Source: an uncultured Lachnospiraceae bacterium (lineage in GTDB: Bacteria > Bacillota > Clostridia > Lachnospirales > Lachnospiraceae). From it: a stretch of DNA of 64,000 nucleotides. This document shows, piece by piece, positions 33,968-43,407 of this stretch. Under the pieces are notes generated by a model. The model was given only the letters and a program-made list of their open reading frames with translations, did not search any database and was not told where the DNA came from. The stretch spans positions 1-64,000 of the forward strand of contig ONHB01000007.1 in assembly GCA_900317505.1 (NCBI GenBank), read 5' to 3'. A program made the position numbers and the translations under genes. The stretch's first letter is position 1. Each line of letters starts with the position of its first letter.

Positions 33968-35035
33968 ATGGAAAAAGAAGAAAAACTGAAAGCATTGGAT
34001 GCTGCAATTTCACAGATTGAGAGATCATACGGCAAGGGCTCCATTATGAAGCTTGGAGATCCTACCAGACAGATGAATGTAGAGACGATCCCGACAGGGT
34101 CACTTAGTCTGGATATTGCATTAGGTCTTGGTGGTATTCCTAAGGGACGTATTATTGAGATATATGGACCTGAATCATCAGGTAAGACAACCGTTACCCT
34201 GCATATGATCGCAGAGGTACAAAAGAGAGGCGGAATTGCCGGATTTATTGATGCTGAGCATGCGCTGGATCCTGCTTATGCCAAAAATATAGGTGTAGAC
34301 ATTGACAATCTGTATATTTCACAGCCGGACTGTGGAGAGCAGGCATTGGAGATCTGTGAGACTATGGTGCGTTCCGGAGCGATTGATATTGTTGTTGTTG
34401 ACTCGGTTGCAGCACTGGTTCCCAAGGCTGAAATTGATGGTGATATGGGAGATTCCCATGTCGGTTTACAGGCCAGACTGATGTCACAGGCATTGAGAAA
34501 GCTGACTGCCGTGATCAGCAAGTCAAATTGTACCGTGATCTTTATCAACCAGTTAAGAGAAAAGGTTGGTGTTATGTTTGGCAATCCGGAGACCACAACC
34601 GGTGGTAATGCTCTTAAATTTTATTCTTCCGTACGTCTGGATGTACGTCGTAAAGAGCAACTTTTAGTAAACGGAGAGCCTGTTGGTAACCGTACCAAGG
34701 TAAAGGTTGTCAAAAATAAAATCGCACCTCCGTTCAAGATTGCAGAGTTTGATATCATGTTTGGAAAGGGTATTTCCGCAGTGGGAGATATTCTGGATCT
34801 GGCAGCTGAAAGTGGTGTTGTTAATAAGAGCGGCGCGTGGTATGCATATGAAGGCGAGAAGCTTGGACAGGGACGGGAAAATTCCAAGATGTTTTTACAG
34901 CAGCATCCCGATATGCTTGCTGAGATCGAGCACAAGGTTCGTGTCAAATATGGTTTGTTAAAAGATGAAACACAGGAAGCTGAGGGTGGTGAGAATACCC
35001 CTGACAGTAAAGGAAAAGCATCTTCTAAATCATAG
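33968..35035 (+). CDS. recA: recombinase RecA
   Basis: A 355-residue RecA: DNA strand exchange and LexA co-protease. The Walker A is GPESSGKTT (about 67-75); further signatures are [28 protein letters not shown] and a basic/acidic C-terminal tail. AAAGGAG precedes the ATG. recX begins 20 bases after the stop, and rny follows, giving the familiar recA-recX-rny arrangement. Control by LexA is strongly supported by the upstream boxes. Confidence 0.98.
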   Translation: MEKEEKLKALDAAISQIERSYGKGSIMKLGDPTRQMNVETIPTGSLSLDIALGLGGIPKGRIIEIYGPESSGKTTVTLHMIAEVQKRGGIAGFIDAEHALDPAYAKNIGVDIDNLYISQPDCGEQALEICETMVRSGAIDIVVVDSVAALVPKAEIDGDMGDSHVGLQARLMSQALRKLTAVISKSNCTVIFINQLREKVGVMFGNPETTTGGNALKFYSSVRLDVRRKEQLLVNGEPVGNRTKVKVVKNKIAPPFKIAEFDIMFGKGISAVGDILDLAAESGVVNKSGAWYAYEGEKLGQGRENSKMFLQQHPDMLAEIEHKVRVKYGLLKDETQEAEGGENTPDSKGKASSKS

Positions 35036-35055
35036 TATTGAGAGGATATCAATTT

Positions 35056-35709
35056 ATGACTGTTACAGATATCATAGATATCTCTAAAAAACAATGTAAG
35101 ATTATGTTGGATTATGAGTTTGCCTTTGTCTTGTACAAAGGCGAACTTCGTTTATACGGTATATCTGTTGGAAATGAACTGCCCAGAGATACATATGACA
35201 AATTGATAGATGAAGTACTGACAAAGCGCTGCAAGTTGCGTGCCATGAATTTATTAAAGGAGCGCAGCTATACGGAAAAAAAGCTGCGTATCAAGCTTGA
35301 GAGAGGTCAGTATCCGGCTATATGTGTGGACAGGGCTATGGATTATGTTCGTTCGTTTGGCTATATCAATGATATGCAGTATGCCGAAGATTATTTGTTT
35401 TATCACGGGAAGAAGCTTAACCGGCAACAGATCTTTTTAAAGCTGCGTCAAAAGGGATTGTCAGAAGAGATCATCAGGGACGCGTACCAAAAGTTTTGTG
35501 AAAGTGGAGAGCAGACACCGGAAGAAGAGCTGATCCGTGCCCAGTTATGCAAAAAGCATTTTCCGGGAATGGAATTATGTACTCCGGAAGAAAAAAATAA
35601 ATATCTCCGTTCCCTGTTACAAAAGGGATATTCTTTTGACGCAATATTGTCTGTGATGCGTACATTTTCTGAAAAAAACGACGATTATAGTATGGATTAT
35701 GGCATATAA
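35056..35709 (+). CDS. recX: regulatory protein RecX
   Basis: A 217-residue RecX, an inhibitor or modulator of RecA filaments, built of three-helix repeats (MNLLKERSYTEKKLRIKLER, RQQIFLKLRQKGLSEEIIRDAY, KYLRSLLQKGYSFDAILSVM). I prefer the ATG at 35056 with AGAGG upstream over a TTG at 35038 that overlaps the recA end. Placement after recA supports the call and implies shared SOS induction. Confidence 0.9.
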   Translation: MTVTDIIDISKKQCKIMLDYEFAFVLYKGELRLYGISVGNELPRDTYDKLIDEVLTKRCKLRAMNLLKERSYTEKKLRIKLERGQYPAICVDRAMDYVRSFGYINDMQYAEDYLFYHGKKLNRQQIFLKLRQKGLSEEIIRDAYQKFCESGEQTPEEELIRAQLCKKHFPGMELCTPEEKNKYLRSLLQKGYSFDAILSVMRTFSEKNDDYSMDYGI

Positions 35710-35883
35710 AGGTACGTTCCAAGGTGGACAAATGTACGTTACGGGTGGACATACGCACTTGACATAACAACGGATATAGTTTAGAATTGAAGTGTTGTAA
35801 AATCACAACTTAGAATGAAGTAATTTCGTTCTATTATGAGATATTTGTACAATGAAAATTTAATAAGGAGGTGCTCCTGTACA

Positions 35884-37434
35884 ATGGTAGTTTTTATAAT
35901 TATTGCCGTTGTAGTGACACTTGTGATTGCTGTACCGGTTACATCAGCTGTCGTTACTTCTGTTTTAAAAAAGCAGGCAGCGGAGAAGATCGGTAATGCA
36001 GACGAAAAAGCCCGTGAGATTATTGACGACGCTTTAAAGACTGCAGAAGCAAAGAAGCGTGAAGGCTTGCTTGAGGTCAAAGAGGAATCCATTCGTACCA
36101 AAAACGAACTGGATAAGGAAATCAAAGAGCGGAGAGCAGAGGCACAGCGCTATGAGAGACGTGTTCAGCAAAAGGAAGAAAATATCGACAAAAAAGCTGA
36201 TGCGCTCGAAAAGAAAGAAGCAAGTCTGACTGCAAGGGAAGAGGAGTTATCAAAGCAAAAAGCTGAGGTAGCCAAATTAAACGAACAAAGAGTACAGGAA
36301 CTAGAACGAATCTCAGGATTAACCTCCGAACAGGCAAAAGAATATTTGTTGAAAATTGTTGAAGAAGATGTTAAGCATGAAACTGCTGTCATGATCAAAG
36401 AGATGGAGAGCAGGGCTAAGGAAGAAGCAGACAAGAAAGCAAAGGAATATGTGGTAACAGCCATCCAGAGATGTGCTGCAGATCATGTTTCCGAGACAAC
36501 ACTTTCCGTTGTGCAGCTTCCCAACGATGAAATGAAAGGTCGTATTATCGGTAGAGAAGGACGTAATATCCGTACTCTTGAGACATTAACCGGTGTTGAT
36601 TTGATTATCGATGATACTCCTGAAGCAGTTATCTTATCCGGATTTGATCCAATCCGTAGAGAGGTTGCTCGAATTGCCTTAGAAAAACTGATTGTAGACG
36701 GACGTATTCATCCGGCTAGAATTGAGGAAATGGTTGAAAAGGCACAAAAAGAAATCGAAACAATTATCCGTGAAGAAGGAGAAGCGGCTGTCCTCGAAGT
36801 AGGAGTACATGGTATTCATTCTGAGCTTGTACGTCTCTTAGGTAAGATGAAGTATCGTACAAGTTATGGTCAGAATGCATTAAAGCATTCAATAGAAGTC
36901 GCTCATTTATCAGGACTTTTAGCATCTGAGCTTGGCTTGGATGTCAGATTGGCTAAGCGTGCCGGTTTATTACATGATATCGGTAAAGCTGTAGACCATG
37001 AAATGGAAGGATCACATATTCAGCTCGGTGCTGAGTTGTGTAGAAAATATAAGGAATCACCGATCGTTATCAATGCGGTTGAATCTCATCATGGTGATGT
37101 AGAGCCGACCAGCTTGATCGCTTGTCTGGTACAGGCTGCAGATACAATTTCTGCTGCGAGACCGGGAGCAAGACGTGAGACCTTACAGACATATACAACC
37201 AGACTGACACAATTAGAAAATATCGCAAACAATTTCAAAGGTGTAGAAAAATCTTTTGCTATTCAGGCAGGTAGAGAGATTCGTGTAATGGTAGTTCCAG
37301 ACCAGATTACAGATACAGATATGGTCTTATTAGCACGTGATATTGCAAAACAGATTGAATCTGAACTTGAATATCCGGGCAACATTAAGGTTAGTCTGAT
37401 CCGTGAATCGCGAGTCATTGATTATGCAAAATAA
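35884..37434 (+). CDS. rny: ribonuclease Y
   Basis: A 516-residue membrane-anchored endoribonuclease that initiates mRNA decay in Firmicutes. An N-terminal membrane helix (about 1-25), a long coiled coil (about 30-200), a KH domain ([23 protein letters not shown]) and an HD domain with [10 protein letters not shown] are in order. The ATG at 35884 follows AAGGAGG by 12 bases; an in-frame ATG 16 codons earlier would add a charged extension before the anchor. A bidirectional terminator follows. Confidence 0.95.
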   Translation: MVVFIIIAVVVTLVIAVPVTSAVVTSVLKKQAAEKIGNADEKAREIIDDALKTAEAKKREGLLEVKEESIRTKNELDKEIKERRAEAQRYERRVQQKEENIDKKADALEKKEASLTAREEELSKQKAEVAKLNEQRVQELERISGLTSEQAKEYLLKIVEEDVKHETAVMIKEMESRAKEEADKKAKEYVVTAIQRCAADHVSETTLSVVQLPNDEMKGRIIGREGRNIRTLETLTGVDLIIDDTPEAVILSGFDPIRREVARIALEKLIVDGRIHPARIEEMVEKAQKEIETIIREEGEAAVLEVGVHGIHSELVRLLGKMKYRTSYGQNALKHSIEVAHLSGLLASELGLDVRLAKRAGLLHDIGKAVDHEMEGSHIQLGAELCRKYKESPIVINAVESHHGDVEPTSLIACLVQAADTISAARPGARRETLQTYTTRLTQLENIANNFKGVEKSFAIQAGREIRVMVVPDQITDTDMVLLARDIAKQIESELEYPGNIKVSLIRESRVIDYAK

Positions 37435-37463
37435 ATGATATCATTTCGTATAATTAATAAATG

Positions 37464-37497
37464 AAAAACCCCAGATCATTTGATCTGGGGTTTTTAT
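37464..37497. terminator. bidirectional terminator between rny and purC
   Basis: AAAAACCCCAGATCA pairs with TGATCTGGGGTTTTT around a very small loop; the A and T tracts serve both convergent genes. Confidence 0.92.
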
Positions 37498-37522
37498 TAT
37501 GATATCAGGGTCAAAGAGATGC

Positions 37523-38395
37523 TTATAATTTCTTGCCTGTCAGTAATTCATAGGCCTGTAAATACTTATCGATTGTCTTATCAACGATTTCCTGAGGAAG
37601 TTCCCAATCGTGTTCGTTGGCCTTTAACCAGTCACGGGCAAACTGTTTATCGAAAGAGGGCTGTCCATGTCCGGGTTCATAACCATCGGCAGGCCAGAAG
37701 CGAGAGCTGTCAGGAGTTAGCATTTCATCACCTAAAACGATGTTACCGTTTTCATCAAGACCAAATTCAAATTTGGTGTCAGCAATGATGATTCCTTTTG
37801 TCAATGCGTAATCAGCGCATTTTTTGTATAAAGCAATGGTGTAATCACGGAGCTTTTCAGCGTATTCCTGTCCTTTTCCGGGAAAACGTTTTTCAAGATA
37901 ATCAACACTCTGCTCAAATGAAATGTTTTCATCATGATCACCGATTTCAGCTTTGGTGGAAGGAGTGTAGATGGGTTCAGGCAGTTTGTCGGATTCCTGT
38001 AAGCCTTCGGGAAGCTTGATTCCGCAGACAGTACCGTTTTCTTTGTAGCTAGCCCAGCCGCTTCCGGTAATATAACCACGTACAATACATTCAATCGGGA
38101 GCATGTTAAGCCTGCGGCACAGCATGCTGTTGCCATCAAATTTTTCCTGCTGGAAAAACTCCGGCATATCCTTTACATCAACGGAGATCATATGATTGGG
38201 AATAATGTCTTTTGTCATGTCAAACCAAAATTTGGACATCTGTGTTAATACAGTACCTTTTTTAGATACGATGTTTTTGAGAATGACATCAAAGCAGCTG
38301 ATACGGTCGGTTGCAACCATGATCAGTGTGTCGCCGTTATCATAGATTTCACGAACTTTTCCTTCTTTGATCGGTTTGATTTCTGTTACGCTCAT
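37523..38395 (-). CDS. purC: phosphoribosylaminoimidazole-succinocarboxamide synthase
   Basis: A 290-residue SAICAR synthetase, the purine pathway step that joins CAIR and aspartate. Signatures include [22 protein letters not shown] near the N terminus, [15 protein letters not shown] and [40 protein letters not shown] overlaps the start region. It is a lone minus-strand gene with no other pur genes nearby. I found no purine riboswitch in the 249-base upstream gap. Confidence 0.95.
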   Translation of the reverse strand: MSVTEIKPIKEGKVREIYDNGDTLIMVATDRISCFDVILKNIVSKKGTVLTQMSKFWFDMTKDIIPNHMISVDVKDMPEFFQQEKFDGNSMLCRRLNMLPIECIVRGYITGSGWASYKENGTVCGIKLPEGLQESDKLPEPIYTPSTKAEIGDHDENISFEQSVDYLEKRFPGKGQEYAEKLRDYTIALYKKCADYALTKGIIIADTKFEFGLDENGNIVLGDEMLTPDSSRFWPADGYEPGHGQPSFDKQFARDWLKANEHDWELPQEIVDKTIDKYLQAYELLTGKKL

Positions 38396-38644
38396 TTCCT
38401 GTTACCTCTTCCTGTTGTAGTATAGTGAATAAAACCTTAAAATAGTGCCAAAGCTATAGATCGCCTTTAACACCTACATTATTATATAACGATTATATAT
38501 AATAAGGAAGAGAATATCTATACAAAATAAATGAAAAAATAAAGAGAAATTGTATCTATTTGCTTGTTTTTCTGCAATTCATAGTGTAAAATAGACGAAG
38601 TGTATGATTGTATACAATTAAACAATTTCAAGGCGGTGCTATTT

Positions 38645-39931
38645 ATGAAAGCGTACAGTGAATTAACAAAAGAAGAATTATTGCAACTGAAAAAGGAATT
38701 GGATGCTGCATATGAAGATGCAAAGAAAAAGGGATTGCAGCTGGATATGTCCAGAGGTAAGCCATCAGCTGAGCAGCTTGATATGAGTATGGGGCTTTTA
38801 GATGTATTAAACAGTACTTCTGACTGCAAGTCCGAGAACGGTACAGATTGCCGCAATTACGGCGTTTTAGAGGGCCTCTGGGAAGCAAGGGTACTGATGG
38901 CAGATATGATGGATACAAAGCCTGAAAATGTGATCGTATTTGGAAATGCCAGTTTAAATATTATGTTTGATACCGTTTCAAGATCTATGATTAAGGGCGT
39001 TTGTGGCTCTACACCGTGGTGCAAATTGGACAAAGTAAAGTTTCTCTGTCCGGTACCCGGATATGACAGACATTTTGCCATTACAGAGTATTTTGGAATT
39101 GAAATGATTAATATACCGATGACAGAAGATGGACCGGATATGGACCTTGTAGAACAATATGTCAACAATGATCCGGCTGTAAAGGGTATCTGGTGCAATC
39201 CCAAGTACTCCAATCCGCAGGGATATACCTATTCTGATGAAACAGTCAGACGTATGGCAGCCTTAAAGCCCGCAGCAGAGGATTTCAGAATTTACTGGGA
39301 TAATGCATACGTCATTCATCATTTATATGAAGATAAGCAGGCTCACATTCTGGATATTATATCTGAGTGTGAAAAAGCAGGCAATCCGGATATGGTATAT
39401 GAGTTTGCCTCTACATCCAAGGTTACTTTCCCTGGAAGCGGAATCTCAGCTATGGCATCTTCACAGAAAAACCTGGAGTGGGTTAAAAAATCCATGACAA
39501 TCCAGACAATCGGTCATGACAAGATCAACCAGTTAAGACATGTACGCTATTTTAAAGATATCAATGGACTGAATGCACATATGATGAAGCATGCAGCATC
39601 TATCAGACCGAAATTTCAGGCTGTCATAAAAGCACTGGAAGAGGAGCTGGGAGGACTTGGCATTGCTTCATGGACCAATCCTCTGGGCGGCTATTTCATC
39701 TCTTTTGATGCCATGGAAGGCTGCGCTAAGGCAATCGTTGCAAAGTGCAAGGAAGCAGGCGTTGTGATGACAGGAGCCGGAGCTACATATCCTTATAAAA
39801 AGGATCCCAAGGACAGCAATATCCGTATTGCACCGACACTTCCGACAACAGAGGAATTAGCTGAAGCAACCGACCTGTTTGTGCTCTGTGTTAAATTAGT
39901 CAGTGTGGATAAACTTCTGGAGAATATGTAA
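38645..39931 (+). CDS. class Ic aspartate aminotransferase-like (MocR-type aminotransferase fold)
   Basis: A 428-residue PLP aminotransferase. The PLP lysine is in EFASTSKVTFPGSG, and NPKYSNPQGYTYS and GNASLNIMFDTV match the group related to Mycobacterium Rv3722c, shown to be an aspartate aminotransferase. There is no DNA-binding domain, so it is an enzyme and not a MocR regulator. The ATG at 38645 has AAGGCGG upstream. Its stop overlaps the NUDIX start by one base (TAATG), so translation is coupled. Confidence 0.88.
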   Translation: MKAYSELTKEELLQLKKELDAAYEDAKKKGLQLDMSRGKPSAEQLDMSMGLLDVLNSTSDCKSENGTDCRNYGVLEGLWEARVLMADMMDTKPENVIVFGNASLNIMFDTVSRSMIKGVCGSTPWCKLDKVKFLCPVPGYDRHFAITEYFGIEMINIPMTEDGPDMDLVEQYVNNDPAVKGIWCNPKYSNPQGYTYSDETVRRMAALKPAAEDFRIYWDNAYVIHHLYEDKQAHILDIISECEKAGNPDMVYEFASTSKVTFPGSGISAMASSQKNLEWVKKSMTIQTIGHDKINQLRHVRYFKDINGLNAHMMKHAASIRPKFQAVIKALEEELGGLGIASWTNPLGGYFISFDAMEGCAKAIVAKCKEAGVVMTGAGATYPYKKDPKDSNIRIAPTLPTTEELAEATDLFVLCVKLVSVDKLLENM

Positions 39932-40473
39932 TGGAAGATCAATTTAAATTACTGGACCGTAAGCTTGTATATCACGGTCATGTCGTGGATTTTTATGAAG
40001 ATACGATTCAGGTGCCCAATGGAAATATTGCCAAATGGGATTTTATCAAGCATAAGGGTGCGGCTGCAGTTGTACCGGTACTGGATGATGGAAGAATCTT
40101 GATGACCAGACAGTACAGAAATGCATGGGACAAAGAAATCCTCGAAATCCCGGCAGGAGGCCTGAATGAAAATGAATCATTTCTTTCATGCAGCCACCGT
40201 GAACTGGAAGAGGAAACCGGATATCACTGTGAGATAGAGAATATGGAGCTTTTGATCTCAATCGCATCCACCGTTGCATTCTGCAATGAGAGAGTTGATG
40301 TTTATGTGGCCAAAAATCTCACAAAGACAGAGCAGCATCTGGATGAGGATGAATTTATCCATGTAAAGGCGTACAAGCCCGAAGAACTGCGTGATATGGT
40401 CTTTTCCGGGGAAATACAGGATGCCAAGACAATAGCAGCTATTATGGCTTATATCAACAAATATTTGTCGTGA
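39931..40473 (+). CDS. NUDIX hydrolase, ADP-ribose pyrophosphatase-like
   Basis: A 180-residue NUDIX enzyme with a complete NUDIX box (GGLNENE...SHRELEEETGY: G-x5-E-x7-R-E-x2-E-E-x-G). The N-terminal strand (HVVDFYEDTIQVPNG) and overall length match the ADP-ribose pyrophosphatases such as NudF. The first base of its ATG is the last base of the aminotransferase stop. A terminator follows. Position before the SpoIIM-like gene and xerD mirrors nudF-spoIIM-(fur)-xerD in Bacillus. Confidence 0.9.
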   Translation: MEDQFKLLDRKLVYHGHVVDFYEDTIQVPNGNIAKWDFIKHKGAAAVVPVLDDGRILMTRQYRNAWDKEILEIPAGGLNENESFLSCSHRELEEETGYHCEIENMELLISIASTVAFCNERVDVYVAKNLTKTEQHLDEDEFIHVKAYKPEELRDMVFSGEIQDAKTIAAIMAYINKYLS

Positions 40474-40570
40474 TTTTTGCCAAAATAAAATCCATCAAAA
40501 TAAAATCCATCAATATAAAATTGTGATTGCATAAATATTGTTTATTAAATAGTATAAACGATTATAAAGC

Positions 40571-40606
40571 AGAGGCTGTGTTCCATATAGCCTCTGTTTT
40601 TATTTT
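40571..40606 (+). terminator. terminator after the NUDIX gene
   Basis: AGAGGCT (40571-40577) pairs with AGCCTCT (40589-40595), followed by GTTTTTATTTT. Two or three AAAATAAAATCCATCAA-type short repeats precede it (40484-40520). Confidence 0.85.
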
Positions 40607-40677
40607 GCCGGGGATTGGTTTTCATATCAAAAGCAATCATATCATATATTATAAAAATAACTGATAATACGATTGAT

Positions 40678-41259
40678 ATGACAAAAATTAAAAAAATCAT
40701 AAAATGCTTCTGGCCGATGCTATTGGGAATTATGATCTGCATTGGCTTTCAAATCATTGTAAATCCGTCAGAGCTTCCTTTAAATCAATCTGTGATATCG
40801 GATATGATCGCGCAGATGGTTGCACAAGAAAAAAGACAGATGGATTATATGTGGTATATTTTGAAACTAAGGTGCAGTCAGATTGTATTTCTGCTGGTTT
40901 TTAAATTTATAAAAAAAGAAAAGATAGGAAATTTTTTGTGGCTGTGGATCATCGGAATGGGAATTGGAATCGGAGTTTATTACTTTGTCAGAACTTATCA
41001 TATTTTAGGACTTTTGTTGTATGCAGGTTTCCTGTTTCCACATGTTTTTTTATATCTGTTTGCATATTATAAATATATAAATATTGACTATATAAGTCAA
41101 TACAGAGAGGCGAATGCAACACAGAAAAGGGGTAAAATTGCACAAAAAATAAAGATATTTTTAGTTGTCATAATTGGTATTATGTCAGAATTTTATGTTA
41201 ATCCATATTTGATGAATTTTTTGGGGAAAATTATTTACATAAAAAATTACAAGATATAG
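40678..41259 (+). CDS. probable stage II sporulation protein M-like membrane protein
   Basis: A protein of about 193 residues with a cytoplasmic N terminus and four to five hydrophobic segments. The central LRCSQIVFLLVFKFIKK, the GIGVYYFVRTYHILGLLLYAGFLFPHVFLYLFAYY stretch and the terminal helix resemble SpoIIM, which acts with SpoIID and SpoIIP in engulfment. Similarity by eye is weak, but the NUDIX-spoIIM-xerD order supports it. The ATG at 40678 lacks a clear ribosome binding site; a TTG at 40615 is also in frame but lies right after the terminator. The base composition is more A/T-rich than its neighbours. Confidence 0.55.
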   Translation: MTKIKKIIKCFWPMLLGIMICIGFQIIVNPSELPLNQSVISDMIAQMVAQEKRQMDYMWYILKLRCSQIVFLLVFKFIKKEKIGNFLWLWIIGMGIGIGVYYFVRTYHILGLLLYAGFLFPHVFLYLFAYYKYINIDYISQYREANATQKRGKIAQKIKIFLVVIIGIMSEFYVNPYLMNFLGKIIYIKNYKI

Positions 41260-41343
41260 TGACGGATTTGGAAGATAAAACATAGATGTTGGGATTTGGG
41301 CAAAAAACCTTGAAAATAAAGGAAACATCAGCAAATTTTATGT

Positions 41344-41372
41344 TTGATTTTATTGAAAAATCTGATTATAAT
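41344..41372 (+). promoter_or_regulatory. xerD promoter
   Basis: TTGATT (41344-41349) and TATAAT (41367-41372) are 17 bp apart. A small hairpin CATAAG/CTTATG (about 41397-41413) lies in the leader before the ribosome binding site. Confidence 0.7.
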
Positions 41373-41432
41373 AGGGAATGTACTAATTGAGATTTACATA
41401 AGTGATGCTTATGAGGAAAGGGTTACAGATAT

Positions 41433-42317
41433 ATGGAACAGGCAATCGATCAATTCGTTGCATATTTACATAATATTAAAGAAACTTCTACGAATACAGA
41501 ATTGTCGTATCGCCGTGATTTGAAGAAGGTAATTGCTTTTTTGCGTGCCAGAAATTTGACCAAATGGGTCGATGTGAAGGAAGAGGATTTAAAGGATTAT
41601 ATCGCATCCATGGGAGAACAGCATTTTGCTGCAGCTACAATTTCCAGGAATATTGCATCCATTAAGGCATTATTTCATTTTATGGCACAGGAAGGTATTG
41701 TTAAAAAAGATATTACAGATGGATTAAAGGCACCCAAGATAGAAAAAAAGATGCCTGAGATTTTGACAATGGATGAGGTGATCCGTTTGCTGGAACAGCC
41801 TTCCGGCAACAGTCACAAAGAAATCCGGGATAAAGCAATGCTGGAGCTTTTGTATGCAACCGGTATCAGAGTTACGGAGCTGATCACCTTAAAGGTCAGT
41901 GATGTAAATCTGCCGATGAGCTTCATCATATGCAGGGATGCCCACAAGGAAAGAGTGATCCCGTTTGGAAAAGCTGCCAAAGAGGCTTTGGTGCGTTATC
42001 TGACGGAAGCAAGAGAGCAGATGATTGAGGACAAGTCCTCGGATATTCTGTTTTGCAATTTTTCCGGTGCTCCGATGAGCAGACAGGGCTTTTGGAAGCT
42101 GATCAAGTTTTATGCAAAAAAAGCCGGTATTACCGCAGATATTACACCGCATACCCTGAGACATTCCTTTGCGGCACATTTGGTTGAAAATGGTGCTGAT
42201 CTTCGGAGTGTACAGGAAATGCTTGGACATTCCGATATTTCTACAACACAGATCTACGTGAATATGAATCACAATCGTATTCGTGAAGTATATGCGAAAG
42301 CGCATCCGAGAGGATAA
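41433..42317 (+). CDS. xerD: site-specific tyrosine recombinase XerD
   Basis: A 294-residue tyrosine recombinase that resolves chromosome dimers at dif with XerC. The SAM-like core-binding domain is at about 1-100. Catalytic residues are R146, K172, H240, R243, H266 and the nucleophile Y275 (IYVNMNH). Length, the HTLRHSFAAHL box and neighbours identify XerD and not a phage integrase. In Bacillus it follows fur; no fur gene is present here. AGGAAAGGG precedes the ATG. Confidence 0.94.
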   Translation: MEQAIDQFVAYLHNIKETSTNTELSYRRDLKKVIAFLRARNLTKWVDVKEEDLKDYIASMGEQHFAAATISRNIASIKALFHFMAQEGIVKKDITDGLKAPKIEKKMPEILTMDEVIRLLEQPSGNSHKEIRDKAMLELLYATGIRVTELITLKVSDVNLPMSFIICRDAHKERVIPFGKAAKEALVRYLTEAREQMIEDKSSDILFCNFSGAPMSRQGFWKLIKFYAKKAGITADITPHTLRHSFAAHLVENGADLRSVQEMLGHSDISTTQIYVNMNHNRIREVYAKAHPRG

Positions 42318-42320
42318 TAA

Positions 42321-42363
42321 AAACGTATGTATTCCGGCCACCCGGAATTACATACGTTTTTTT
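42321..42363. terminator. bidirectional terminator between xerD and aroG
   Basis: AAACGTATGTATTCCGG pairs with CCGGAATTACATACGTTT with one bulge; T- and A-tracts lie on either side. The T-tract runs into the last codons of the convergent aroG gene. Confidence 0.9.
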
Positions 42364-43392
42364 CTAGCAGTTTTCAGCAATATCATATACCAGACGTTCA
42401 CTTTCTTCCCATCCGAGACAGGGGTCGGTAATGGATTTACCGTAGACACCGTCGCCGATTTTCTGACAGCCTTCCACGATATAGCTTTCAATCATGACAC
42501 CCTTTACCAGTCTGTGAATATCAGAATTTAATTTTCTGGAGTGGAGTACCTCTTTGACGATACGTACCTGCTGTTCGTATTTTTTGCCTGAATTGTTGTG
42601 GTTGGCATCAATTACGGTAGCGGGATACATCAGATCACGCTCATTGTACATTTCCAAAAGTCTGTTTAAATCCTCGTAGTGATAATTGGGAAGATTGCGT
42701 CCATACTGGTTGACGGATCCTCTGAGGATCGTGTGTGCCAACGTATTGCCGGTTGTTTTAACTTCCCAGTTGCGGTAAATAAATTCGTGCGGATGCTGCG
42801 CAGCATAAACGGAATTCATCATAACGGATAAATCACCGGATGTCGGATTTTTCATGCCGGCAGGTACATCAAAACCACTGACGGTCAGACGATGCTGCTG
42901 GTCTTCGACACTGCGTGCGCCGATTGCAACATAGGATAACAGATCATGGACATAGCGCCAGTTTTCGGGATAGAGCATTTCATCCGCAGCGGTCAGTCCG
43001 GATTCGGCGATGGCACGGATGTGCAGCTTTCTGACTGCAACCAGTCCTGCTAACAGATTGGGCTTCTTTTTCGGATCGGGCTGATGGACAAAGCCTTTAT
43101 AGCCTTCGCCTGTTGTACGAGGCTTGTTGGTATAAATTCTGGGAATCAAGATACACTTATCGGAGACTTTGTTGTTGATTGCTGCAAGGCGGTTCACATA
43201 GTCACAGACAGAATCTTCATTGTCTGCGCTGCAGGGACCGATGATGACAAGAAATTTGTCACTTTCTCCGGTAATGACTTTTTTGATTTCTTCATCTCTT
43301 TTTTCTTTTAATAATGCTAATTTTTCCGGCATCGGGTACTGCTCACGTATTTCGGCAGGAGTCGGAAGCTTTTGTAAAAATTCGAAACTCAT
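42364..43392 (-). CDS. aroG: 3-deoxy-7-phosphoheptulonate (DAHP) synthase, class I
   Basis: A 342-residue class I, AroG-type DAHP synthase, catalysing the first step of the shikimate pathway. Signatures are IIGPCSADNEDS, PRIYTNKPRTTGEGYKGF, IGARSVEDQQHR and TVIDANHNNSGK. The N-terminal extension matches the feedback-regulated E. coli enzymes, so allosteric control by an aromatic amino acid is likely. AAAGGAA sits upstream. It is the last gene of a three-gene minus-strand group. aroF would be an equally valid symbol. Confidence 0.92.
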   Translation of the reverse strand: MSFEFLQKLPTPAEIREQYPMPEKLALLKEKRDEEIKKVITGESDKFLVIIGPCSADNEDSVCDYVNRLAAINNKVSDKCILIPRIYTNKPRTTGEGYKGFVHQPDPKKKPNLLAGLVAVRKLHIRAIAESGLTAADEMLYPENWRYVHDLLSYVAIGARSVEDQQHRLTVSGFDVPAGMKNPTSGDLSVMMNSVYAAQHPHEFIYRNWEVKTTGNTLAHTILRGSVNQYGRNLPNYHYEDLNRLLEMYNERDLMYPATVIDANHNNSGKKYEQQVRIVKEVLHSRKLNSDIHRLVKGVMIESYIVEGCQKIGDGVYGKSITDPCLGWEESERLVYDIAENC

Positions 43393-43407
43393 TGTTCTTT
43401 CCTTTGT

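Noticed and set aside
38396-38644. Purine riboswitch upstream of purC
   Set aside because: I looked on the minus strand for the conserved core of the purine aptamer and found neither the junction sequences nor a following terminator.
41433-42317. Phage integrase
   Set aside because: Length, neighbours and the sequence of the catalytic boxes fit the housekeeping recombinase XerD; there are no phage genes or attachment-site repeats.
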